From: Streptosporangiaceae bacterium
GTDB lineage: Bacteria; Actinomycetota; Actinomycetes; Streptosporangiales; Streptosporangiaceae
Direction: 5' to 3'
DNA length: 5,149 nucleotides
NCBI GenBank assembly: GCA_030041195.1
Contig: JASHOI010000697.1
Location: 1-5,149, forward strand
This document shows positions 1 to 4,983 of the stretch, piece after piece (within the stretch, counting starts at the first letter, position 1; each line of letters opens with the position of its first letter). The position numbers and the translations under genes are program-made. The notes beneath the pieces are model-generated. The model ran no database searches and was not told the DNA's origin. It was given only the letters and a program-made list of their open reading frames with translations.

Positions 1-807
1 GGCGTGGCGTTCGCCGCGGCGGGCGGCGCGGGCGGCGGCGCCCAGGCGCGCACGGTCGGGTACGTGACCAGGCGCGTCGAGAACGCGCTGGCCAGCGAGA
101 ACCTGGTCTTCGTCGGCCAGTCGGACGGCAAGAGCTGGGGCAACACCGTCACCTGGGCGTACGGTCCACGGAGCCGGTTTGAGGAGTACTGGCCCGCGGT
201 GGACCACCGCGACCGGGTGGTGAACGGGCAGCACCTATGGGACTTCCCGCCGCAGGACCGCGGGCGGCCCTACCTGGCCCAGGGAACCGCCCTGGCCGGC
301 CGCAAGCTGGTCGGCGCGTACGTCACGTACTTCGACCGCAGGTACAGCCTGTCGCCGCTGACGTCGCAGCCGACCAGCGCGTGCTCGACGAACGCCGCGC
401 TCGCGATGGGCGGTCCGCTCATCCCGACCACGCACTGGTCGGCGTTCATCAATGCGACGCTTGCCTGCGGCGCGGCCAGCGTGACCGGGCATGTCCTGAT
501 CAATGGAGTGGAGACCACGGAGATCACCGGGAAGCCGGTCACGGTCCGGCTGTCACCTGGCTACGCCAAGACCGTCAAGGAGCAGTGGGCCACGGCCCGG
601 TGGACCCTGTACGTGAACCCGGTCAGCTACCTGCCGGTGCGGATGTACGGGTCAACCGAGACGTTCGGCGGCAGCGCGGGCGCCCAAACCTCGTCGTCCG
701 TGACGAACGTGCAGTGGCTGCCGCCGACTCCGGCCAACGTCGCCAAGGCCCTGGTCACGATTCCGCCGGGGTTCCACAGGTTCTTCGGCCCAGCCGGGGA
801 TCAGTAG
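1..807 (+). CDS. Probable exported protein of unknown function (5' end outside window)
   Basis: The frame is open to the left edge and ends at TAG 805-807. The first possible start inside the window is GTG at 4, giving 267 residues, but this is probably not the true start. The first visible residues (AFAAAGGAGGGAQA) are Ala/Gly-rich and look like the end of a signal peptide or export segment. From residue 17 the sequence becomes an ordinary folded domain starting TVGYVTRRVENAL. A later stretch (residues 195-215, with QWATARWTLYVNP then YLPVRMYG) resembles the strand pattern of LolA/LppX-like lipoprotein folds in actinobacteria, where a predicted-value strand is followed by 'LPVR'. This is a weak, pattern-level resemblance. 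There are only two cysteines, C127 and C155, which could form a disulfide outside the cell. No catalytic motif is visible. The coding call is strong from codon bias and from the lack of a better frame. The function is unknown. Confidence 0.75.
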   Translation, partial: GVAFAAAGGAGGGAQARTVGYVTRRVENALASENLVFVGQSDGKSWGNTVTWAYGPRSRFEEYWPAVDHRDRVVNGQHLWDFPPQDRGRPYLAQGTALAGRKLVGAYVTYFDRRYSLSPLTSQPTSACSTNAALAMGGPLIPTTHWSAFINATLACGAASVTGHVLINGVETTEITGKPVTVRLSPGYAKTVKEQWATARWTLYVNPVSYLPVRMYGSTETFGGSAGAQTSSSVTNVQWLPPTPANVAKALVTIPPGFHRFFGPAGDQ

Positions 808-864
808 CAGCCCGCCCTGCCCGGCCCCGGTCCCGCGCGGCGCGATCGGTGTGGTGGGGCCCAC

Positions 865-888
865 GCTGCTGTAAGAGCGACAGCAAGC
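865..888 (+). terminator. Candidate terminator hairpin behind gene 1
   Basis: TGCTGT (867-872) pairs with ACAGCA (880-885) around a 7-base loop. Two more G-C pairs (865-866 with 887-888) can be added if A886 bulges out. It starts 58 bases after the stop of gene 1 and is followed by only TT, so it lacks a proper U-tract. Actinobacterial terminators often lack a U-tract, so the call is plausible but unproven. Confidence 0.35.
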
Positions 889-927
889 TTCCCATGATCA
901 AGGTTGGCCGAGGGTTTCGGCGGCTTT

Positions 928-944
928 CCCGGGCCGCGCCCGGG
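928..944 (+). terminator. Second GC-rich hairpin behind gene 1
   Basis: CCCGGGC (928-934) pairs perfectly with GCCCGGG (938-944) around the 3-base loop CGC, and is followed by TTT (945-947). It could act as a backup terminator for gene 1. In DNA this GC-rich, a 7-bp stem can arise by chance, so confidence is low. Confidence 0.25.
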
Positions 945-1090
945 TTTCGGGCGTCCGTTGCGGATTTCGGCCACGGGCGGTTCGGCGGGCTGGCGCTCGC
1001 GGCAACCGGGCACGTCAACGCGGCCGGTGCCGGATGCGCCACGGCTCCGGCGGCCCTGCGGGGGCCCGGCGGGTCACGTGGCCGCCCGAC

Positions 1091-1144
1091 CGGGCGGGTG
1101 TTGTGGGAGGATCTTCGCGCGTGCGGATCCGCCCGCCCGATCCG
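1091..1144 (+). repeat. Overlapping inverted repeats in the leader of the cyclodeaminase gene
   Basis: Stem A: CGGGCGGG (1091-1098) is the exact reverse complement of CCCGCCCG (1132-1139). Stem B: CGGATC (1124-1129) is the exact reverse complement of GATCCG (1139-1144), with a 9-base loop (1130-1138). The 3' arm of stem A lies almost entirely in the loop of stem B and shares base 1139 with it, so the two cannot form fully together. Stem B ends at the first G of the Shine-Dalgarno sequence GGAGGA (1144-1149). Whether the transcript includes 1091 is unknown because no promoter was identified. Confidence 0.35.
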
Positions 1145-1158
1145 GAGGATGACTGCTC

Positions 1159-1779
1159 ATGCGCGACGAGACGATCGGCGACTTTCTTGACCGGCTCGCC
1201 GACCGGGTCCCGGCCCCGGGCGGGGGTGCGTCGGCGGCCCTGCAGGCCGCGCAGGGGGCGGCGCTGCTGGCGATGGTGGCGCGGTTCAGCACCGGCGAGC
1301 AGTACGCCGAGCACCAGGAGACGATCGAGCGCATCATCACCGAGGCCGACGAACTGCGCTCGATCGCGCTGCGGCTCGGCGAGGCCGACGCCGAGGCGTT
1401 CGCCGCCGTGGCCAATGCCTACAAGATGCCCGACTCCACCGATGCCGAGCGAGACGAGCGCTCCGAGGCCATCACCAAGGCGCTGGCCAACGCGACGTGG
1501 CCGCCGGCGAAGCTGATCGGCGTGGCCGGCATGGTGGTCGATCTCGCCGGGGCGCTGGTCACGATCGGCAACCGCAACGTGATCAGCGACGTGGCCGGGG
1601 CAGTCGAGGCCGCCCGCGCCGCCGCGGCCAGCGCCCGGGTCAACGTGGAGATCAACCTCGCCGGGATCAAGGACCCGCAGACCAGCCTGGAGATGATCGC
1701 CGACGCGGACAAGGCGGACGACATCATCGCCCGGGCGGAGCAGGTCACCGTCGCCGTCCGCGAGCAGATCCGCGCCTGA
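1159..1779 (+). CDS. Cyclodeaminase/cyclohydrolase family protein (formiminotetrahydrofolate cyclodeaminase-like)
   Basis: The 206-residue protein matches the usual length of stand-alone members of this all-helical family (FTCD C-terminal domain type). Characterised members convert 5-formimino-tetrahydrofolate to 5,10-methenyl-tetrahydrofolate plus ammonia; some act as methenyl-THF cyclohydrolases in the cytosol. Visible hallmarks are the N-terminal Pro-Gly-Gly-Gly-Ala-Ser-Ala-Ala turn (residues 20-27) leading into a long Ala-rich helix, and the conserved N-x-N-x-x-S-D motif at residues 138-144 followed by Ala-rich helices and the strand-like VNVEINL. ATG 1159 is preceded by GGAGGA at 1144-1149 with a 9-base gap, which fixes the start. 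The gene stands alone: no formate-THF ligase, folD or histidine-degradation gene is visible beside it, so whether the substrate is formimino-THF or another folate is open. The family call is strong; the precise reaction is inferred. Confidence 0.88.
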   Translation: MRDETIGDFLDRLADRVPAPGGGASAALQAAQGAALLAMVARFSTGEQYAEHQETIERIITEADELRSIALRLGEADAEAFAAVANAYKMPDSTDAERDERSEAITKALANATWPPAKLIGVAGMVVDLAGALVTIGNRNVISDVAGAVEAARAAAASARVNVEINLAGIKDPQTSLEMIADADKADDIIARAEQVTVAVREQIRA

Positions 1780-1801
1780 CGGCGGCCACGGTCAGCCGCC
1801 G
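1780..1801. terminator. Hairpin in the convergent gap, possible two-way terminator
   Basis: CGGCGGC (1780-1786) pairs perfectly with GCCGCCG (1795-1801) around an 8-base loop. An alternative 5-bp stem, CTGAC (1776-1780) with GTCAG (1791-1795), competes with it. The hairpin sits exactly between two convergent genes whose stop codons are only 12 bases apart, and its right arm lies within the last codons of the marR-type gene. There is no U-tract on either side. Position supports a terminator role; the sequence alone does not prove it. Confidence 0.4.
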
Positions 1802-2334
1802 GCGGGACCGCGCAGCCGGTCCAGATGGGTGCGGATCACGTCTTCCATCTGCCCGTAGAACTCCACGATCAGCCGCAGTTCGTCGTCGGTGTACCGGGTC
1901 ACCACCGCTTGCCAGCCCAGGACCAGCGGCAGGAAGACCGGGGCGACGTCCTTGAGCGCGCGGTCCAGGACCAGGCGGATCACCACCCGGCGGCGGTCCC
2001 GCGGGTCGCGTTCCCTGCGCACGTAGCCGGCTTCCTCCAGCCGGTCGGCCACCCCGGTGATCGAGGCCGTGGTGAGCCCGGTGGCCCTGGCCAGCTCTCC
2101 GGCCGTCATCTCGCCGCTGAAACTCAGGATGTTCAGGCAGTTCAGGTCCGTGGCGTTGAGGCCGATCCGGTCGGCGGCGGCCTGGCCCATGAGCTGCATC
2201 AGCGAGCTTGTCTTGCGGAACCCCTCGCCGAACGCGGCCGCCAGCTGCTTGCGCTCGGGCGGCCCGGCGCCGATGGCCTCGATCCACGGCATGTCCCAGT
2301 CGTGCTGGCTGGCTGTCGGCGGCTCCTCGGACAT
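1792..2334 (-). CDS. MarR-family transcriptional regulator
   Basis: This 180-residue cytosolic DNA-binding protein is somewhat longer than the typical ~150 of the family because of an N-terminal extension of about 30 residues rich in acidic and Pro residues. The winged helix-turn-helix spans roughly residues 58-122. The helix pair is TAGELARATGLTTASITGVADRLEEAG (about residues 77-103, with the recognition helix near 88-99). The wing is RRERDPRDRRR (106-116), whose D-x-R-D-x-R pattern is a MarR hallmark. Flanking helices supply the dimer interface. There is a single cysteine (C66), so a simple two-Cys redox switch within one subunit is not possible. The start ATG (complement of 2332-2334) follows AGGGAG (complement of 2342-2347) at 7 bases. 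The gene is divergent from the MFS exporter at 2435, the classic layout for a local repressor of an efflux pump. Autoregulation is likely. The ligand is unknown. Confidence 0.93.
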   Translation of the reverse strand: MSEEPPTASQHDWDMPWIEAIGAGPPERKQLAAAFGEGFRKTSSLMQLMGQAAADRIGLNATDLNCLNILSFSGEMTAGELARATGLTTASITGVADRLEEAGYVRRERDPRDRRRVVIRLVLDRALKDVAPVFLPLVLGWQAVVTRYTDDELRLIVEFYGQMEDVIRTHLDRLRGPAGG

Positions 2335-2345
2335 GATTAAGCTCC

Positions 2346-2372
2346 CTATTCGTTAAGCTACCTAGACAATAG
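2346..2372. promoter_or_regulatory. Candidate MarR operator: 27-bp imperfect dyad
   Basis: The dyad is centred on base 2359. The outer arms are CTATT (2346-2350) and AATAG (2368-2372), a perfect 5-bp inverted repeat. Inner symmetric positions TA (2354-2355) with TA (2363-2364), and G2357 with C2361, also match, giving eight paired positions of thirteen. The length and imperfect symmetry fit a MarR dimer site. It covers the proposed -35 of the exporter and the start region of the marR-type transcript, so binding there would block both. The match to this regulator is inferred from position. Confidence 0.5.
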
Positions 2373-2391
2373 CGCGACGAGATGTTAAGTT
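2363..2391 (+). promoter_or_regulatory. Candidate sigma70-type promoter of the exporter operon
   Basis: The -35 is TAGACA (2363-2368, one mismatch to TTGACA). The spacer is 17 bases. The -10 is TAAGTT (2386-2391), preceded by TGT (2383-2385) as an extended -10. The start site would be near 2398, leaving a leader of about 37 bases before ATG 2435. The elements stand in an AT-richer patch (about 2335-2411) inside very GC-rich DNA. Confidence 0.5.
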
Positions 2392-2396
2392 GCCAA
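2366..2396 (-). promoter_or_regulatory. Candidate promoter of the marR-type gene
   Basis: On the minus strand, TTGGCA (complement of 2391-2396) could be the -35 and TATTGT (complement of 2366-2371) the -10, with a longish 19-base spacer. The start would fall near 2360, about 25 bases before the gene. It overlaps the exporter promoter almost completely, so the two would compete for polymerase. It is less certain than the exporter promoter because of the spacer. Confidence 0.35.
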
Positions 2397-2434
2397 GAGT
2401 GTAAGGGAATACCTCCTCGGAAGCGGAGATCGAC

Positions 2435-4177
2435 ATGACATCCGACGCTCAGATCCTGGCACCTCCGGAGCCTGCGGACGACGGCGTTGACCCGCGGCGC
2501 TGGCTGACTTTGACCATCCTGCTGCTGGCCGCGTTCATGAACCTGCTCGACGTCTCCATCGTGAACATCGCGATACCGTCCATCCAGCGCAACCTGCACG
2601 CCAGTTACGCGGACGTGCAGTGGGCGCTGGCCGGGTACACCCTGGCCTACGCGCTGGTCCTGATCACCGGCGGCCGGCTCGGCGACACGTTCGGCCGCAA
2701 GCGGCTGTTCCTGATCGGCGTGACCGGCTTCACGATCATGTCGGCGCTGTGCGGTGCCGCGCAGAGCCCCGGCATGCTGATCGCCAGCCGGGTCGTGCAG
2801 GGCGCGATGGGCGCGATCATGGTCCCGCAGGTGCTGGCCGTCATCCAGGTCATCTTCCCGCCTGCCGAGCGGATCAAGGCACTGGCGGGCTTCGGCGTGA
2901 CCGCCGGGCTCGGCACGGTGAGCGGGCCGCTGCTCGGCGGGCTGCTCATCCAGCACAACCTTTTCGGCCTCGACTGGCGGCCGATCTTCCTGATCAACGT
3001 GCCGGTCGGCATTCTCGCCGTGGCCGCGTCCGCGGTGCTGGTCCGCGAGTCGCGGGCGCCGTACCCGCCGAAGCTGGACCCAGTTGGCGTCGGCTTGATC
3101 ACCGCCGCGCTGCTGCTGCTGCTGTACCCGCTGGTCGAGGGGCGCCAGCTGGGCTGGCCGGCCTGGACGTTCATCTCGATGGCGGCCGCCGTGCCGGTGC
3201 TGGCCGTGTTCGTCGGCTACGAGCGGCACAAGACCCGGCGGGACGGCTCGCCGCTGGTGCCGCTGAGCCTGTTCCGGGACCGCGGGTTCAGCGCCGGCAT
3301 GGCGATCACGATCGCGTTCTTCCTCGGGATCGCCTCGTTCGGGCTGGTGCTCACGCTGTTCCTGCAGGACGGCCTTTACTTCACGCCGCTGCACGCCGGG
3401 CTGACGTTCCTGCCGTTCTCGGTCGGCGTGCTGCTCTCGTCCGGCGCGGCCGCGCGGCTCGCGCCGCGGTTCGGCCGCGGGGTCACGATGGCCGGGGCGC
3501 TGATCATCGCGGCCGGCATGGCCGGGCTGATCGTGACCGTGCACCACTACGGCGCCGCCGTGACCACCTGGGAGCTCACCCCCGGCCTGCTGGCCGCCGG
3601 CCTCGGCCTGGGCACGGTGATCGCGCCGCTGGCCGACATCGTGCTGGACCGGGTGCCGAGGCAGGACGCGGGCTCGGCCTCCGGGGTGTTCAACACCGGC
3701 CTGCAGGTCGGCAACTCCATCGGCATCGCGGTGATCGGAGTGATCTTCTTCGGTCTGCTCGGCGCCCAGTCCGGCCCCGCCGCGACCGCGGTCGCGCCCC
3801 AGCTGCGCACCGGGCTCGTCGCGGCCGGCGTCCCGGCCCAGTACACCGGGCGGATCGAGGCCCAGTTCGGCACCTGCCTGCACGACCGGCTCGTCGCCGC
3901 CGACCCGACGGTGACGCCGCCGTCCTGCCGGCCGAGCGCGGCCGAGCAGGCGCTGCCCGCGGCGGCGCACCAGGTCATCGCCGGGGCGGGCGGCAGCGCG
4001 GTGCGCGACGACTTCGCGGCCTCGGTGGAGCGCACGCTGTGGTTCCAGGTCGGCGTGTTCCTGCTGGCCTTCCTGTTCATGCTGGCGCTGCCCCGGGGAG
4101 CGGGCCGCCGCGCCGCGGAGGACTCCACACCCGAGGAGATCGAGCCGGCGCTGGCCGAACGGGTCGTGGCCCAATAA
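2435..4177 (+). CDS. MFS drug exporter, DHA2 (EmrB/QacA) family, 14 TM
   Basis: The 580-residue inner-membrane protein is a probable proton-coupled exporter of lipophilic or cationic compounds. The cytosolic N-terminus (1-22) leads into TM1, which carries the DHA2 motif LDVSIVNIAIPSI (38-50, D39). Then come QWALAGYTL (62-70), motif A GGRLGDTFGRKR (79-90), motif B with R119 in SRVVQGAMGA, antiporter motif C G154-x3-G-x-G-x3-GP-x2-GG (154-169), and the family signature DWRPIFLINVPVG (180-192). Length and motif order fit 14-TM members. The last outer loop, roughly residues 450-530, is long and holds two cysteines, C481 and C498, before TM14 (about 535-553). A short cytosolic tail is acidic. ATG 2435 follows GGAG (2425-2428) at 6 bases. 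It is divergent from the MarR gene and is followed 23 bp later by a hemerythrin-domain gene without a visible terminator. The family is certain; the substrate cannot be deduced. Confidence 0.95.
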   Translation: MTSDAQILAPPEPADDGVDPRRWLTLTILLLAAFMNLLDVSIVNIAIPSIQRNLHASYADVQWALAGYTLAYALVLITGGRLGDTFGRKRLFLIGVTGFTIMSALCGAAQSPGMLIASRVVQGAMGAIMVPQVLAVIQVIFPPAERIKALAGFGVTAGLGTVSGPLLGGLLIQHNLFGLDWRPIFLINVPVGILAVAASAVLVRESRAPYPPKLDPVGVGLITAALLLLLYPLVEGRQLGWPAWTFISMAAAVPVLAVFVGYERHKTRRDGSPLVPLSLFRDRGFSAGMAITIAFFLGIASFGLVLTLFLQDGLYFTPLHAGLTFLPFSVGVLLSSGAAARLAPRFGRGVTMAGALIIAAGMAGLIVTVHHYGAAVTTWELTPGLLAAGLGLGTVIAPLADIVLDRVPRQDAGSASGVFNTGLQVGNSIGIAVIGVIFFGLLGAQSGPAATAVAPQLRTGLVAAGVPAQYTGRIEAQFGTCLHDRLVAADPTVTPPSCRPSAAEQALPAAAHQVIAGAGGSAVRDDFAASVERTLWFQVGVFLLAFLFMLALPRGAGRRAAEDSTPEEIEPALAERVVAQ

Positions 4178-4200
4178 CCGAACGAGAACGGAGAACTGCG

Positions 4201-4866
4201 ATGACCACACAGCGACTCCCGGGAACCGATGCCGCCCGGCACGGCACCGGGGACGCCGACCTCACCGTCATGATCGCGGCGCACGACGCGTTCCGCCGTG
4301 ACCTGGTGCGCCTGGCCCGGGCGGCGGCCGCCCCGGACCGGGCGGACCCGCCGCGGCGTGAGCGGATCGGCCGCGGATGGGAGGTGTTCAAGCGCCAGCT
4401 GCACTTCCACCACACCGGGGAGGACCAGCACATCTGGCCCAGGCTGGGTGAACGGCTGGGCCACAGCGAGAGCGCGATGTCCGTCCTGCAGGCCATGGAG
4501 GATGAGCACGCCCTGGTCGATCCGCTGCTCGAGGCCGTCGACGCCGCTTTCGCCGACGCTGCGGGAGACCGGCTGGGCGACAGCGTCGACGAGCTCGTCA
4601 CCGTCCTGCACGCGCATCTCGCGCACGAGGAGCGGGACGCGCTGCCGCTGATCGGCACCGCGCTCACCGCGGCGGAATGGCGGGCGGTCGGGCTGCGGCT
4701 CGGCCGGGCGAACGGGCTCTCCGGCAGCGCCGAGTTCTTCGCCTGGATGCTCGACGGCCTCCCCGCCGACGAGGTGGCCGCGACGCTGGCCGAGCTGCCG
4801 CCCCCGCTGCGGCTCATGTACCGGGTGGCCTGGCGGCCTCGCTACGCCAGGGTCAGCCGCTGGTAA
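4201..4866 (+). CDS. Hemerythrin HHE-domain protein
   Basis: The protein is 221 residues, predicted cytosolic (no signal peptide or TM segment), and has a four-helix hemerythrin-like domain in about residues 20-155. Candidate di-iron ligands are visible in the expected order: H28 (AHD), H70/H71 and E74 in FHHTGED, H103 in EDEH, and H139 with E143/E144 in HAHLAHEE. All ligand positions appear intact, so a working iron site is likely. Family members bind O2, NO or peroxide-type ligands or sense iron and redox state; which applies here is unknown. The C-terminal 60 residues, ending PPPLRLMYRVAWRPRYARVSRW, form an extension of a kind seen in actinobacterial members. ATG 4201 follows GGAGA (4190-4194) at 6 bases. 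It lies 23 bp after the exporter and 21 bp before a small ORF, so it is probably co-transcribed under MarR control. A longer in-frame reading from further upstream overlaps the exporter and was rejected. Confidence 0.92.
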   Translation: MTTQRLPGTDAARHGTGDADLTVMIAAHDAFRRDLVRLARAAAAPDRADPPRRERIGRGWEVFKRQLHFHHTGEDQHIWPRLGERLGHSESAMSVLQAMEDEHALVDPLLEAVDAAFADAAGDRLGDSVDELVTVLHAHLAHEERDALPLIGTALTAAEWRAVGLRLGRANGLSGSAEFFAWMLDGLPADEVAATLAELPPPLRLMYRVAWRPRYARVSRW

Positions 4867-4887
4867 CCCGCCGAGGGAGGGACCGGC

Positions 4888-4983
4888 ATGCAGATCGCGA
4901 TCCTGGGCCGGGGCGACCCGAACATCGGCTGGCTGCTCAAGGCGATCCTGCCGCGCCGCGCTATGGCACCCTCGATCACGTGA
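4888..4983 (+). CDS. Small 31-residue ORF, possible truncated gene or coupling peptide
   Basis: ATG 4888 follows an excellent Shine-Dalgarno GGGAGG (4875-4880) at 7 bases, 21 bp after the hemerythrin gene. The product starts MQIAILGRGDPNIGWLLKAI, which looks like the first strand and glycine loop of a nucleotide-binding Rossmann fold, although the glycine spacing (G7-x-G9-x4-G14) is not the classic GxGxxG. It then ends after PRRAMAPSIT at TGA 4981-4983. That stop overlaps a GTG (4980-4982) that opens a DinB-like gene, as GTGA. It could be the stump of a Rossmann-type gene cut by a deletion, a leader peptide that couples translation, or the true N-terminus of the next gene separated by a frameshift. 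Expression is supported only by the ribosome-binding site. Confidence 0.4.
   Translation: MQIAILGRGDPNIGWLLKAILPRRAMAPSIT

Larger units (their letters stand above)
808..1158. other. Non-coding region between gene 1 and the cyclodeaminase gene
   Basis: These 351 bases carry no convincing gene. The short frames here have Pro/Arg/Gly-rich translations without domain character and no good ribosome-binding site. The left part holds two hairpins that could end transcription of gene 1 (865-888 and 928-944). The middle has TTTCGG at 915, 945 and 965, two of them inside a 9-bp direct repeat GGGTTTCGG (912-920 and 942-950). The right part, from about 1091, is the likely leader of the cyclodeaminase gene and contains two overlapping inverted repeats. 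I could not identify a clear -35/-10 pair for the downstream gene, and no known riboswitch pattern was recognised. Confidence 0.6.
2337..2397. repeat. Three direct TTAAG boxes between marR and exporter
   Basis: TTAAG begins at 2337, 2353 and 2385, i.e. 16 and 32 bases apart. The first two copies (2337-2349 and 2353-2365) match at 11 of 13 positions. The third (2385-2397) matches the second at 10 of 13. Box 1 overlaps the ribosome-binding site of the marR-type gene, box 2 runs into the -35 of the exporter promoter and box 3 covers its -10. They may be regulator contacts additional to or part of the 27-bp dyad. Confidence 0.45.

Noticed and set aside
904..1152. Possible small gene in the 808-1158 gap
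   Set aside because: It needs a TTG start without a Shine-Dalgarno, and the product is Pro/Gly/Arg-rich low complexity. The frame crosses the inverted repeats of the leader.
808..1158. Search for a tRNA, folate riboswitch or other known structured RNA in the gap
   Set aside because: No tRNA arm set or known riboswitch core could be recognised; only simple hairpins are present.
237..1190. Plus-strand frame of 317 codons spanning the end of gene 1, the gap and the start of the cyclodeaminase gene
   Set aside because: It overlaps gene 1 and the cyclodeaminase in another frame, and its translation is Arg/Gly/Ala-rich without any recognisable pattern.
1745..4210. Very long open frame on the minus strand (821 codons) opposite the marR-type and exporter genes
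   Set aside because: Its translation is Arg/Gly/Gln/His-rich low-complexity text with no domain. It is a by-product of GC-rich third positions in the exporter on the other strand, and it overlaps two clear genes.
2620..4866. A single 748-codon + strand frame that would fuse an upstream protein to the hemerythrin
   Set aside because: Only the part from ATG 4201 has domain character and a ribosome-binding site. The upstream part is the exporter read in the wrong frame.
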